Positions 1-11,891 of a stretch of DNA of 64,000 bases are shown piece after piece. Position numbers and translations under genes: made by a program. The notes beneath the pieces are model-generated. The model did no database searches and was not told where the DNA came from. It saw only the letters and a program-made list of their open reading frames with translations. The DNA lies in the NCBI GenBank assembly GCA_022497145.1, contig MU385866.1:434001-498000 (forward strand), in the 5' to 3' direction. This DNA comes from Rostrohypoxylon terebratum (taxonomy: Eukaryota > Ascomycota > Sordariomycetes > Xylariales > Hypoxylaceae). Numbering within the stretch: the first letter of the stretch is position 1; each line of letters begins with the position of its first letter.

Positions 1-1626
1 GGAGGCCGATCGATACTTAAGTTATACGTATTGGAAAACTCGAGAAACCAAATTTCGAAGTCCTTGACGCTAGGTCGTGACTTGGATGGCGTGAGCGGAT
101 AAGCAGACTCAGGCCGCGGTGCCATATTATTTTACACGTTGTAGAGTTCGATATTTGACCCAATCGCTCGGCTCGCCGAACGGTAGGGGATACCACTTGA
201 TGTAAGCTCAGAGGCTAAAATGAGAACCTTGAAAAACTCGCTACGGCACGTAGCTTAGCTACATACATTAGCTTCCAAGACCAATCAATATCATCGCCGG
301 CATCACACAGCTTCGTGTACAACACTAAGAAATGCAACAAGGGGAGATAAGCAGCAGAATAGCAGAATAGGCCTCACCCAAATCCCGACACTCCACTGCG
401 GAGGATCTTGCCATGTAAACAAGCTTGTTGACGATCGATTGGATGATGTCTACCCGATCCCAAAGTGCGGGGCTAGCTATTGACGGGAAAGGAAACGTGA
501 GACACACCGGATGATTGGTGAAGAATTGATCGTGATGATGACCGTGCTAGGGACCCCGTAGACGACGCGAATTTGACACGGGAGGACCCTAGAGGGCCTA
601 GGGAAGCGCGATATGGGAGTCTAGTAAAGAAAAAGACGCGTTAGAACAATTGACTTTGTGTGAAAAAAGGCGAAAAGGGCGAAAAGGGGAGACTGGCTTG
701 GAGTCGTCTGCTTTTCTCGAGCTGTTTGAGACTTAGCTTCTCCACTAAATCGAGCGGAGAACATCGAAAGCTTCTAATGCGGGATGGCCCGAGCTCGAGT
801 AGTAACGCTGAGGTGGGACAAGTGGATCGAGCTTCTGCTAAGGGCTGTAAGGTTCAAAGGTTGGCCTACTAACGTACCTCGACTACGGGGATCCCCTGTC
901 TTTTTCATATCCATATCTTGGCTAGAAACTGCTTGGGCTGGCTGGCTGGCTGCCCAAGGTTGGGCAGACAGGCTGACGGGGTAGGTCGGGTATCTTAGGT
1001 AGGGTACGTCGGTACATCCAAATGGACCGCTCAAAGCCGGGAATGTTTTTCCGTTAATAAGCAAGTGACGACTTAATGATGGACCAGACGCTCTTGAAGG
1101 TTGTGTGGATACTTGATGTATCAAAGTACCTAATATCTCGGAAAGTTCGGGGTGTCAGGATGAAAAAGTCTTGGCAAGCCATGTTTAGTCGCAGCTGTCT
1201 TGGTTCACGGTTCAGCAAATCTATCGCAGTTCTAATCGCTCTAATCGCGTTTTTGCCCCGCTTTCCATCAAACTACCGGCTGAGAGGATCTTCGGTTTTC
1301 GGCATTCTCTGTCAATTCTTCTTTCGCATTCATTCACCATCGTACAGCAAAGCCTTGCTGATCCTGCCTTGCTTAACAATTGTTATTCAGTAATTCAGCA
1401 CGCTAAAGTCGGACCCCTGGATCGGCTACAGCTGCCGGACAACAGGATCTGTTAATTCATTGGAAGCCTTGGCCGTTGAGGCGAGGCGAAAACTCCATAC
1501 CCATATCCATATCCATATCCAGATCCAGATCCAGATCAAACCAAAGTACCAACTCCAAATCTAGCTCGCGCCTTGCGTGCGTTGCGTGGCGGGGTTTGTC
1601 TCATATTATCAGTCGAACCAGCGCTC
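1..1626. other. Upstream intergenic region, no gene recognised
   Basis: The open frames here are short, overlap each other on both strands and show no recognisable domain. The stretch holds purine-rich near-repeats around 663-690, a GGCT run near 937-952 and a hexanucleotide repeat at 1501-1536, listed separately. It probably includes the promoter of the regulator that begins at 1627. Confidence 0.6.
1501..1536. repeat. Hexanucleotide tandem repeat
   Basis: Three CCATAT units are followed directly by three CCAGAT units. They differ by a T-to-G change at the fourth base, so the array looks like a duplicated hexamer that diverged once and was then amplified again. It lies about 90 bp before the start codon at 1627 and so could be in the 5' leader. 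Confidence 0.85.
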
Positions 1627-1785
1627 ATGTCATCCGAGCAAGATATCAATCAGGTCCCTATCCAGGACCTGACTCCAGAACAAGCTAGTCACATCATTCA
1701 CTCGCATCGGAAAGTGAGATATGGTACGTTATCCGACTGCGCGCTTATTCCCTCTATCTGCTCCCTGCGTATGTCCTGTGTATGT

Positions 1786-1823
<38 letters not shown>

Positions 1824-4480
1824 TATACTGCGCATACCGGCTCTTAGCCATTTCGTCATTTCATCGTGTCAACTTAAATAACGTCCATCCGCTTACAAGT
1901 TCTATTATATAGGTACGGCATGTTGGCCATGCAGGTGTGTGGCATAGTAACCTTAAGTAAAGTAAGATGATGTCTGAAACTAAACCTCTGTCTAGGCAAC
2001 GCAAAGTGAAATGCGACAACAAGCAACCATGTGAAAATTGCGTCAAGAGAGAACATCCACAACTTTGCTCGTACAAGCCCAATCGATCAAGTGCTTCCAA
2101 ACAAGCTTCCGTGCCTACCGAAACTCATCAGGGGAAGAAAAGACCTCATTCTCCCGACGACAGCGTCAGTAATGATCAAGGGAGTGATCATCAACCCGAG
2201 GGTTGGCCTCAGGCAATAGGTGTGGCTTCGCCAAAATACTCCGTAAATCAATTTGCGCTGATTAGTATATGTCATGAAGACGAACCGGAGTCTTTGGAAA
2301 TATCACGCTACGTTGGTCAAAATAGTATCCCTGCTTTATTACGAGACCAACCGTCGCCGATCGAAACCAAAGATGGCGTGGACATCCGCCGTGACATGCG
2401 TCCAATTCTTGGGCTGGACAATTCCGCGCCTTTCCCCCTAATGTCATCAAAACACCTCGACCGCCTCACGCAGGACATCTTCTCTGAGCTTCCTTCCGAT
2501 AGAGAAGTCATGATGTGAGTATCAAATAGGAATAACTGTCTTGTCACTGACGTCATTATACACGTGCTAATTTATCCCCTGATAGCCTCTTCAGAGCGTA
2601 TAAAGAAATAGCCCATCCATTTTGGGGGTTTGTTATTGACATTGATGACCTAGAATCCCGTATTATGATTTATCTCGAAGAACGAGCTAAAAATGCTAGA
2701 GAACACAGCAAATCAAGTCGGCGCGTTTCCGCGTCGTGGCTGGCCATCCTTTTCTCCGTAATGGCAGTCGGTTCGCAGTATCGCGATTCTCCTTACCATA
2801 TTCGAACACGAGATGCTCAAAGATACGTTCAGATATCATTCCATTTCCTGAGGCTGGGGAATTTCTTACTACGGTATGTCAAGAGTGTCATGTTAAATTC
2901 CCATCTCGGACTCTCATCCTCTCTACCTACTCTAGGCCAAACTTGGATTCAATCCAAGCCCTACTGCTCATAGGATTTTGTCTCCTAAACGATATGAAAG
3001 CCGAAGCTTCTTGGGCCTTAATTGGCATGACTTGTCGATTAGCTCAATCGCTTGGCCTCCATCGAGCCGTAACATCGGACGAAAGCAACTCAACTGAGAT
3101 GTCGGTAAAAACATACGTCCGAAGAAAGCTATGGTACGGATGACTTGAGACCATTTGACCCATTACATACTAAAACAACCTAGGTGGACGTGCTTGTGGC
3201 ACGATACGTTGACGTCGCTATCTTTTGATCGGTAAGAATTTTCCTTTATTGGGTAATTATGTGTATCATGAATATGTCGCTCATCGCCGCCATAGCCCTA
3301 ACATGACCAACATCCAATGTTGTCCGATTCCGCTATCCCCGAGTTCCTCCGTCGAAGGGTTGTCATATCTCGAAGCTATGTACACTCTCTGCGAAGTCAT
3401 TTCCCAAAAGCTCAACCCAGATGCCACCGCCGGTTACTCGTACGAAACGATCCTCGAAAATTGCCAAGCCGTCGAATCTATTCGCGATAAGGTGTTCCCC
3501 CAATTACGCAGTAAGGAGGCTTGCAAGAGCGTGGTGGACAAACTCCAACACTACGCTATACGACTTCACACGTCTTTCGTAATTTCGGTATGCTGTCGAC
3601 CAGCTCTTCGTCGAGACTGCACGAGACTAGGGCCCGCTGAAAAGAAATCTTTGGCCGACAAATGCAAAACCAACCTAACTGAAACCGTTCGAATGTTCTT
3701 ATCGATGCACCAATTATCATTTATCCCAACCCGAAGTTGGGCTTTCACTTATCATGGACTTTCTTCTGCTGTTCTTCTTGGAATACTATGCGAGACAAAA
3801 CTGGATCCCGAGGTCCGTCAGCTCCAGGGAGACCTCATCTCCGCACTATCAGCTGCCGCGGCCAAGGAGCAAACCAGTCCCGCTCCTGACCACATCCCAA
3901 AAATTGATAGGGATATTGAACTGTCCGGACCTTTGTCTAGGGCATTGACAGCGCTCAAAAATATATATGATTATGGTTCTCTGCATGGAGCCTCTGGGGT
4001 CAAGAGCGAGAGCGCTTCCGGCACTCGTACGCCAATTGGAGCTTCTATCCCCCAGAGCCTCCAAAACGTCAACAATCAATTTCGTCTGCAGCCTGGGTTT
4101 GACAGGCATCAGGACGCTGCTCTTGCCATGGCAGAGCTACAAAATGGAAACAACCTCGCCGATTTCTCAACGTAAGTCATCTGTCTAGTTGGATTTGACT
4201 GATGACTAACAAGTGAGCATAGAACTATGCCGTACCAACCCTCGATTCAACAATCCATAGGAATTCCAGATCTGAACCAGTTAGATCCCACGACTCTAGC
4301 GCCTATGGATCTTTACGATTCGATCTTTTGGGGTAGGTGACCACATCCATCCACCGCTTTACCACGAGCTAACGTATTGCGAAAGAATCACCAGACCCCT
4401 TCTACGCAGGTGCAGATATGAATTTTGACTTTCTCCCACAAGCACCCCCGGGACAGTCCCAGCAACAGTTCTATTTTTAG
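1627..4480 (+). CDS. Zn2Cys6 transcription factor, fungal_trans domain
   Basis: Predicted nuclear DNA-binding regulator of 750 residues. Exons: 1627-1723, 1913-1934, 1996-2514, 2586-2873, 2936-3133, 3184-3231, 3296-4171, 4223-4332, 4386-4480; phases agree at every junction. The N-terminal binuclear zinc cluster is split over three exons. Its cysteines are C36, C39, C46, C52, C55 and C64 (CX2CX6CX5CX2CX8C), with basic RQRKVK between C39 and C46. The middle region from about residue 215 has the look of the PF04082 middle homology domain: SWLAILFSVMAVGSQ, then RLAQSLGLHR and WWTCLWHDTLTSLSFDRP. The C-terminus is rich in Gln, Pro and Ser and could be an activation region. The start at 1627 is the first ATG in frame that leads into the cluster. 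The gene converges on the amidase at 4931-6668. The target is not known; adjacency suggests, but does not prove, control of the amidase and permease. Confidence 0.85.
1789..1822. repeat. (GT)17 microsatellite in intron 1
   Basis: A perfect dinucleotide array of 34 bases lies inside the 189-bp first intron (1724-1912) of the Zn2Cys6 gene. Its 5' flank carries two near-copies of ATGTCCTGTGT. Confidence 0.95.
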
Positions 4481-4930
4481 GGTCGAGTGATGAATCCATC
4501 ATATGAACTCGAGTGTGAATGACCTGACGATATAGGTGTTACTTTAGCTCCTCCCAATCTCTATTTCGATAACTTTGGCTTCAGGGCCTGAGATGCCGGT
4601 TCATGAAAAGTATTGTCCGAATTTAACTTGGTTGGAGAGAGGTATCTAAGGGCAGTGTAATTATTGGAGTTCTGATTGGAGATGGCGACTAAAGGCTGTT
4701 ATGGGGCGCCGCGTTCACCTGTAAAACGTATTGTTAGCTCAGATATCCGTGTTGATCAATATCTCTTGTTCGTGATAACATGATTGTGTATTTGATTTAT
4801 TCAGGTTGGAAACCACGAATTTGGGATGCTATATAATACTAGCCGTGATAACGTTACTATTGATCTACATGGTCTTCTCGTCTAGGTTCGTATTACGTCT
4901 AATCTTCAAACAGGTCTAACCTCTAGAAAC
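4481..4930. other. Convergent intergenic region
   Basis: This 450-bp stretch lies between the stop codons of the convergent Zn2Cys6 regulator and amidase. It is AT-rich and presumably holds both 3' UTRs. No open frame or repeat stands out. Confidence 0.6.
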
Positions 4931-6668
4931 CTATATTCCGATTGCGCTCAACACTTCTTTACACATCGCTACACATTTCTCTTCCTCTAGTCTCTGCGCT
5001 ACTATCTGCAAACTCACGGGCGCGCCATGGACGACCTCAGGGTTGTCTGTTCAACAATTAACCATATGAATCATTTGAAAGTCGCGCATTCCGGTACTCA
5101 CAATCAGCTTGGATGCCCTTATCCAGATCGGTAAGTGGCTTGTACGATTCACCCAGCGCGACATCGATGGATTTGTCGGCGGTGATGCCGGTGGGGAAGG
5201 AGATGCAGGAGTAGTCTAGCACATTGAAGACTCCGGTGTAACCCACTAGGTAAATGACGACATTAGCAACTCACACCATTCAATAATTTAGGCAGGATGA
5301 TCCAAATTCATTTCACATACCGTGCTCGAACTTCCCGCTCTCCACACCACTATACGGCGTCGTGGGACACAGGATCGCATCGATGCCCTCGCCCAACCAG
5401 CGGTCGAGGTACTTCTTCTGGAAAGCCTGGCGGTCGATGTGTAGTTGCCAGTACTCGGAAGCGGACAGCTCCTTGGCGACCTCGTACATCATCATCTCGG
5501 GCCTCATGGGCTCGCCGGTGCGCTCCAGCTCCCGCTTAATCGCCCTCCCGCCGTCGGCGACGAACATGCGGTTCAGCAGGCTCTGGCCCTCGGCCTGGTC
5601 CTTCGAAGACCACGTCACGACTTCGTGGCCCGCGGCTTGCAGCTTCGCGGCGGCGTGTTTCAGCGCGCGCGTTACGGGCGGCGTGGGCAGCGCCATCCCG
5701 TCATCGTACATGACGGCGATCTTCAGCTTCTGAGGGAGCGCGATAGAACGCCAGGGGATGGGCAGGCAGCGCGGGTCGTAGCGCCAGGTCTTCGCGTCCA
5801 CGACGGTGCGGCTGTAGAACTCGAGGTCGGCGAGCGTCCGCGTCAGCGGCCCGTTGACGGATTGCACGGCTTCCTGGCCGGGCATGCCGGAGCGGCAGCG
5901 CAGGGTCGGGAAGCGGCCGAAGCTGGGGCGCAAGGTGAAGATGCCCGTGCAGGCGGCGGGGATGCGCAGCGAGCCGCCGATGTCTGTACCGACGCCCAGG
6001 GGCGACCCTTTGAAGGCGATCAGCGCGCTCTCGCCGCCCGAGCTGCCGCCGCTCGTTAGCTTGCGGTTGCGCGGGTTCACGGTTCGTCCAAACACGTTGT
6101 TGACGGTCTCGGCGATCATCATGGCTGTCGGCACGTTCGTCTTCACGTAGAAGACGGCGCCGGCCTCGCGGAGTAGGTCTGCTAGTACCGCGTCGTACGG
6201 CGCTGGGTCGCCTACGTGAGAGGCGAAGCCGACGGTTGCGTCCAGCCCCTTGAGGTTGAAGTTATCCTTGAGGGAAATGGGCAGGCCGTGGAGGGGACCG
6301 ATCGGCTTGCCGGTCTTGGCAAGATGCTCATCGAGCGCCTTGGCGGTGGTGAGGGCCCGCTCGAAACATGTTTCCGAGAGGCAGTTTGTGAGCTGGTGGG
6401 CAGCGACGGCACGCTTGCAGAAGGCCCGGGTCACGGTCTCGGATTTAAGCTCGCCGGATGCGAGCTTGGGGATCAGTTCAAGTGCTGTTGAGTTTGTGAT
6501 GGCGAGCTCTTCCGGTGTGAACCATCCCGAAGTTTCTGGGAAGCTGGTGACGTCCAGCTGGTCGGCGGGGGGTAGGAGATTGGTTGGGACACGCCACTCG
6601 TCTGGGATGGACTTTTCTAGTTGCTCGCGCTTCTTGGCGGCGAGCTCCTCCCAATTTCCCTTCGACAT
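4931..6668 (-). CDS. Amidase, acetamidase/AS family
   Basis: Amidase-signature hydrolase of 535 residues, predicted to cleave a carboxamide to acid plus ammonia. Exons in transcript order: 6668-5321, 5245-5102, 5046-4931; phases agree. The catalytic Ser-cisSer-Lys triad is visible. Lys134 lies in PISLKD, the cis-Ser209 in GGSSGG, and the nucleophile Ser233 in GTDIGGSLR. The spacings (75 and 24 residues) match those of characterised AS enzymes. The start ATG at 6668 gives the usual N-terminus (NWEELAAKKREQ) seen in fungal acetamidase-like proteins. The coding sequence is markedly GC-rich. It is divergent from the MFS permease at 7886, and the shared upstream region has four AGATAA hexamers. 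This suggests nitrogen-source control, as known for amdS-type genes. The substrate cannot be told from sequence; acetamide, formamide, indole-acetamide or other amides are all possible. Confidence 0.92.
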
Positions 6669-7099
6669 GTTTTACGAACTTGATTTTTTTTTGAATGGAT
6701 ATAGCTAAGTTAAGCAACAGTATATTGCGAAATGATGTGTCTTTATACTGTTAAACCGTGGTATACTTGGAAATCTGTCATGTGCGACTGCATAAATTTT
6801 AGTAATAGGTAAGGAAACGAGGATATCCAGCTCGAATGCCGTCGGACGCATCCGATATCGTTAGAACGTTGGCGAAATCAGCGATGTCTCCTCCTCGCCG
6901 CCGTATCGCACTAACAGGGTCCGAACAGTGTTTCCCTTTGTTCTCCGCTCCCGAATCCCGCTCTCGAATCCCTATAATAGATTGTCCTGAATGTCTTCGA
7001 ATCTCCCATCTCGACCGTGCGACGATGACACGATGGTTTGAATAAAAACCAAAGTTTCGGAAGGAAGCCGAGGGACTAGGTATGGCCCGACACTTTTTT

Positions 7100-7105
7100 T
7101 TATCT
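7100..7105 (-). promoter_or_regulatory. GATA-factor type hexamer (AGATAA)
   Basis: TTATCT on the plus strand. It fits the HGATAR consensus bound by fungal AreA/NIT2-type nitrogen regulators. One of four in this divergent promoter; a single site on its own would not be significant. Confidence 0.35.
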
Positions 7106-7174
7106 TTTCCTGCGTAACAATGCTGGGACGCCTATCTCTTGGACCAAACAGACTGCCTGGCTACCCAGGTTGGT

Positions 7175-7180
7175 AGATAA
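7175..7180 (+). promoter_or_regulatory. GATA-factor type hexamer (AGATAA)
   Basis: AGATAA on the plus strand, part of the four-site group in the amidase/permease promoter. It lies 60 bp from the next site at 7240. Confidence 0.35.
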
Positions 7181-7239
7181 CAGTTGAAATTGCTGGAATC
7201 GCCAGACACGATAGCCGAGGGGACTCCCTGTTTCGTTTG

Positions 7240-7245
7240 TTATCT
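7240..7245 (-). promoter_or_regulatory. GATA-factor type hexamer (AGATAA)
   Basis: TTATCT on the plus strand, paired at short distance with the site at 7175. Closely spaced pairs are a known arrangement for NIT2/AreA binding. Confidence 0.35.
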
Positions 7246-7490
7246 CCTCCAATCTCCTCCCCAATCTCCAAAATCAATAGTGGAGAGTTCCGTATAGATT
7301 AGGTGAGAAAAAGCAAGTCTTCCACGAATCAGAAACCGAAACCACCTATAAAAAAGGGGGGCCCAGTCTAATAAATCTTCCAAGGCGCTATCGCAGTAAC
7401 GAACGACCGCCTTTCTAGGACCCTTGTAAAATTTCCTGAATTTCCTTCCTGTGATCATTTCCCCTTATCCGCTTGTAGTAAAGCGCCTTC

Positions 7491-7496
7491 TTATCT
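7491..7496 (-). promoter_or_regulatory. GATA-factor type hexamer (AGATAA)
   Basis: TTATCT on the plus strand, about 390 bp upstream of the permease start codon. It is the most permease-proximal of the four sites. Confidence 0.35.
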
Positions 7497-7885
7497 CTAG
7501 GCTTTGCTAGCATTCTCCCCCGCAAATTCCAGCGTCGTGGATCTTGGGTCTTTAACATGCAGATAACTGAACGGATTCACCACCAGGAACGACTGCCAAT
7601 TTTTGGCCAAGGGTGAATTTATGTACTTGCCAGGTGAAGGTCCCGATTCCGTAGATACCTAGCCACGCGTATCTACCATCATCATAGCGTTGGATCGGTT
7701 GGTACTTTCCGCTGACTTGCTTATAAATGATATGGCGGTCGCCTCGTATTACCACAGCGGAAATACGAAAAAAAAAAAGATCTTCATCGATGTCGTGTAA
7801 ACACGAGTGTAGCGGGCCTTAATACTATTCCTTTTCTTTTTTCTTTTTCCTCTTCAGTAGGATCGGGAAACGCCAAGACCTGAAA

Positions 7886-9557
7886 ATGACGACGACGACG
7901 ACGACGAGATCGAGGCTCCGGGAATACTTCCACACCGAATATCAGCCCGGTGAACGGAAGTTGGTCCAGAAAATCGATTTCTTCATTTTGACTTTCTGCT
8001 GCTTGAGTTATTTCACCAATTATGTATGTGTCTCTTATTGTATTATGTCTTGGCATCTGAACCCCGAATGTTCCTATGACCCACGATCATTCACGCCTGA
8101 TGAGTTGGGTCAAACAATTAACAGTAATTAGTTGGACCGATCTAACCTCAACAATGCCTACGTCTCCGGGATGAAGGAAGACCTTGGGTTTGAGGGCAAC
8201 CAGCTCAATATGATCAACACCTGCTTCACTGTCGGTTACGTCATTGGTCAGATCCCCGCCAATCTGTCGCTGCACTACATCAAGCCGCGATACTTTTTCC
8301 CGGGCTGCATGGTCGTATGGGCGGGCTTGACCATGGTAACGGCTTCGGTGCACAGGCCTCAATCCATCATGGCCATCCGCTTCTTTCAGGGCATTGTCGA
8401 AGCCACCACTTTCGTAGGCACACACTATATCCTGGGCTCCTGGTATACCGAGCGTGAGTTAGGAAAACGTTCTGGTATATTCACGGCGTCGGGATTGGCG
8501 GGGACGATGATCGGAGGCTTTATTCAGACGGGCATCCACACCAGTCTGGACGGTCGAAACGGTCTGAGTGGTTGGCGTTGGTTGTTCATCATAGATGGCA
8601 TTGTAAGTTGTGCCACCTACTCAAGGATTCCGTCTTTTTCACATGGGTGTGGTACTGATTTGCTGCTTAGATCACATTACCAATCGCATTATATGGATTC
8701 CTCTTCTTCCCTGATACGCCCTCGACAACCAGTGCTTTCTATCTCACCGAGTCTGAGAAGGCGTTGGCAGTGTCTCGGGTACCCCCTATGGAAGACAAAT
8801 CCCCCATATCTTGGACGTTCTTCAAGAAGTGTCTTACCTCTTGGTTCTTCTGGGGTTTCGTCATCCTATGGATTGTTGCTGGCGAGACGGAATCCTTCAG
8901 CATCAATGCCTTGTTGGCTTTGTACATGAAGAGCCATCCAACGATCAAGTATACGGTCTCTCAGCTGAACAACTACCCCACAGGCATCCCTGCCGTCGGT
9001 ATCATATCGACCATTTTCTGGGCGACGCTCACGGATTTCCTTAATGGTAAGAGGTATCTTGTCGGGTACTTCATCGCTATTACGGGCATAGCTACTTCTG
9101 CCATGATCTTGGCCGCCTCTAAGGACCCGACGAACCCAATGTCGACCTCGGTCGTGTTTGCTGCTTATTACTGGGCGGGCGCTGTCTATGCTTGCCAGGC
9201 TACATTTTTCGCATGGGCTAACGATACGCTCCGGTACGAAGAGCACATGTTCCGAGCTGTTGTGCTTGCTGGTATGAATCTGGGAAGCAATGCCGTGAAC
9301 GCTTGGTGGAGTATCATTTTCTACGGAGCCTCAATGGCACCTTGGTTCACTGTAAGTCCCTGCTCCGTCGGTATTTCTATACCTGCTAATGCTCCTCATA
9401 GAAAGGTATGTGGGCCATGATTGCTGTGTCTATCCTATTGGTTATCTGGACAGCGGCGCTATCATATACAACCTCTAAGTACGAGAAGAGGCGAAAATCA
9501 GAGCTTGAACAGTCATATGGTACTAATGACCGCAAGGTCTCCAATGACTATGCGTAA
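7886..9557 (+). CDS. MFS permease, anion:cation symporter (Liz1/Dal5-like)
   Basis: Twelve-helix major facilitator transporter of 481 residues. Exons: 7886-8023, 8132-8602, 8671-9351, 9402-9557; all junctions are in phase. Recognisable family segments include ILTFCCLSYFTNYLDRSNLN, NAYVSGMKEDLG, GYVIGQIPANLSL and GTHYILGSWYTERELGKRSG. The pattern fits the ACS family that includes yeast Fen2/Liz1 (pantothenate) and Dal5 (allantoate). The sequence looks closer to the Liz1 group, but the substrate is not settled by sequence alone. The N-terminus has six Thr codons encoded by a pure ACG run, an oddity that may vary in length. It is divergent from the amidase and could import its substrate, which would make a two-gene uptake and hydrolysis unit. 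Confidence 0.9.
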
Positions 9558-11891
9558 GGCGCTCTGACGGATTCGGAAGAGAGCTGTAGACGATAAAAAT
9601 TTAGACGGTAATAGCTTTGCCACTTCTGACTCAACTGTTCAATATGCAAGCCCATGTTAAATGGTCGTATTTGGTGAATGATCCGATTTCTCGAAATTGT
9701 GATTTCTTATTACCTGCTTACTGTAATGTGTCGCTTCTGTCGTAGTAGAAAGTAGAATGTCGAGTCTTTCTAGCTATAAGGGCGTATCCCCATGAAAGCG
9801 AAGGGTTCAGACACTTCGGTCACATCGCATGAGCAAGATGCACTATTGCAATACATTGTTTCCTCTTGGATGTGATTCGATGAAAGTATTTTAAATCGAG
9901 ATTTCCCTGGGTAGGGATCCTCAACCGGAGAAAATGGGATTGAAGCATGTATGTCGATCTTGATCCCAACATGAGCTCGGACTTGCCAATGATGGCTAAT
10001 CGAACTGTGGGAGATCATAACCGTAACGAGTTTCCATGCACTTTTACATTCTTTTTCTTATCTCGGGTTCTGTTGTAGACGGTAGATGTAAAACCGAGTT
10101 AGATCCGTCAAAAGATTCACCTCTTTCGCCTCGCGGAGGTCGTTGGTCTTTCTATTCGTCCTGTCGTCCAGGCCCTATGGCCGGACAGAAGTCTGGGACG
10201 TTTATTGAACATCTCTGCCATGAAAAATACCGTACTGCTGCTTCAGAACTCTCATAGGACGTCATAGTCGACACCCAAGTTGATGTACCTGGCCCACAAG
10301 CTCACCGGTTCCACTCAATGTACGCTGTGAATTATCACACTTTGCTTCTCAGGACTGCACATGACGCACTCGATGAGATGCGGTATTGTATTCACGTATT
10401 GGTAGCATCAAGACTCGTAGGTATCATTCGAAGAGCTTTAGGAGGAGAATGATCAGCAAATGGTCTATTGTCGTGTCGGGTCTCAATAGGTCTTTTTTGG
10501 AAGGGCTCTGTTGAAGCGAGAGGGTGGCGAAGAGAGATCCATGGATGCTTGTGTGAATGGAGGTGTATCTGCCAGTGGATTCATGTCCTAATCTTGTTAA
10601 TAAGCTATTATCTCAGCATCATTTTGAGGGAAAATCTGGTTGGAGGACAATGCTGGGAAGGCATAGAGCCCCTTTAACTCGTGAGAGGATGGAGAAGTTC
10701 ATCAATTCGTCTGCTTTTTCAACTAACTTGATTAATTACCTAGCTGACAGTCTGGTGGCGAAGAATGTCGCTACAGTAGATCGTTCTCTTTCTAGGTATT
10801 AATGAGCGTTCGATTCGATTTTTGAAATAAAATTATTGTGAGAGCGCCACAATCTCCCAGTTAGGGTCTACCGATTTATATTACGCTTACATAATACATT
10901 GAGTAGATTACGTCATATCTATTCAAGTCTTAAAATTGTAAAATTGTAAAATTGTAGTGATACATTTCAGACGGCCAGAACGTTCAAGATATGCCACCAA
11001 CAGTCGAAGGCAAGGGTCTCGTCTCCACATTGGGTAGTGAGTGCTAGGTAAGTGCTTTTTTCTCTAAAATAATTCCTAATGCAATTCTACTATTAGGTAT
11101 ATAGAGACTTTATATGGTGGGCGTAACTAATGTATCTAATGTAGCTAATGCCGGGCACTAACGGGATGCGCCATAAGATTTACGCTATAAACCAAGACAG
11201 GATGACAGCTCGTAATAACAAGTTCTCATTGGTCCGGACCGGGTTCCAGAAATTTTTGATTGGTCATTCTTTCTGTGTGAACTAGGTATACCGACCAGTG
11301 ACAAAGCTTGTGTGACGCTCGGCGGTCCCTGGAGGTACTAGGACCTAGGTATTTGACATGGGGACCCAATCTCAGTTCCCTCCTTAATAAATCCGACAAA
11401 CATCCATCAATATGGATGTATGTGTGCCTACATTTTGTTGACTCGGCCAGCTTTGATATATCCCAATGATGCGTCTCGGCCATGTATCACATGGTATATA
11501 TGACGGGGACCAAGCTATATATCAATTTCCTAGCCTCGGCTGGATGACTGATGAATGCTGACGCCGTCTCTGGTCTCCATCGTCATTCCACTACCTTTCT
11601 AAGCTATTGATCACGCTTCGGCTGGAGACCGGGCCACCAGACTTGGTACAGTCCGGCTGAGAAACTTTGGATCCCTAGACTTCACGGAGCCAGGACCGAG
11701 CCCCCAAACAGGTATGATTGGCTACATTCGATCTACCGTTTCCGATGTCGAGGGAAACTTGGCAATCATCAACACACCTCCCAACCTTTTAACATCACAG
11801 ATCACCCGGACGAATACGTCCGATATCGACGTCAGCAAGACATATTGTCTATTATGGAGTCTAGAAATCGAATAGCACTTACAGAAACCCG
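9558..11891. other. Gene-free intergenic stretch
   Basis: This covers 2.3 kb between the permease stop and the next regulator. A triple AAAATTGT direct repeat sits near 10933-10956. Short frames at 10036-10257, 10468-10802 and 11226-11483 have no domain, no plausible splice partners and overlap each other, so none is called. Confidence 0.55.

Larger units (their letters stand above)
6669..7885. promoter_or_regulatory. Divergent promoter, amidase / MFS permease
   Basis: This 1.2-kb region separates two divergent genes. It contains four AGATAA/TTATCT hexamers, listed separately, all in the half nearer the permease. There is also a TATAAAAAA-like run near 7346-7354. Small open frames here (for example 7552-7755 minus and 7784-8056 minus) lack domains and overlap the permease start. 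Confidence 0.55.

Noticed and set aside
5445..6059. 204-codon plus-strand open frame
   Set aside because: It lies opposite the amidase exon 1. GC-rich codons of the real gene leave few stops on the other strand, and the translation is low-complexity Ala/Arg/Gly.
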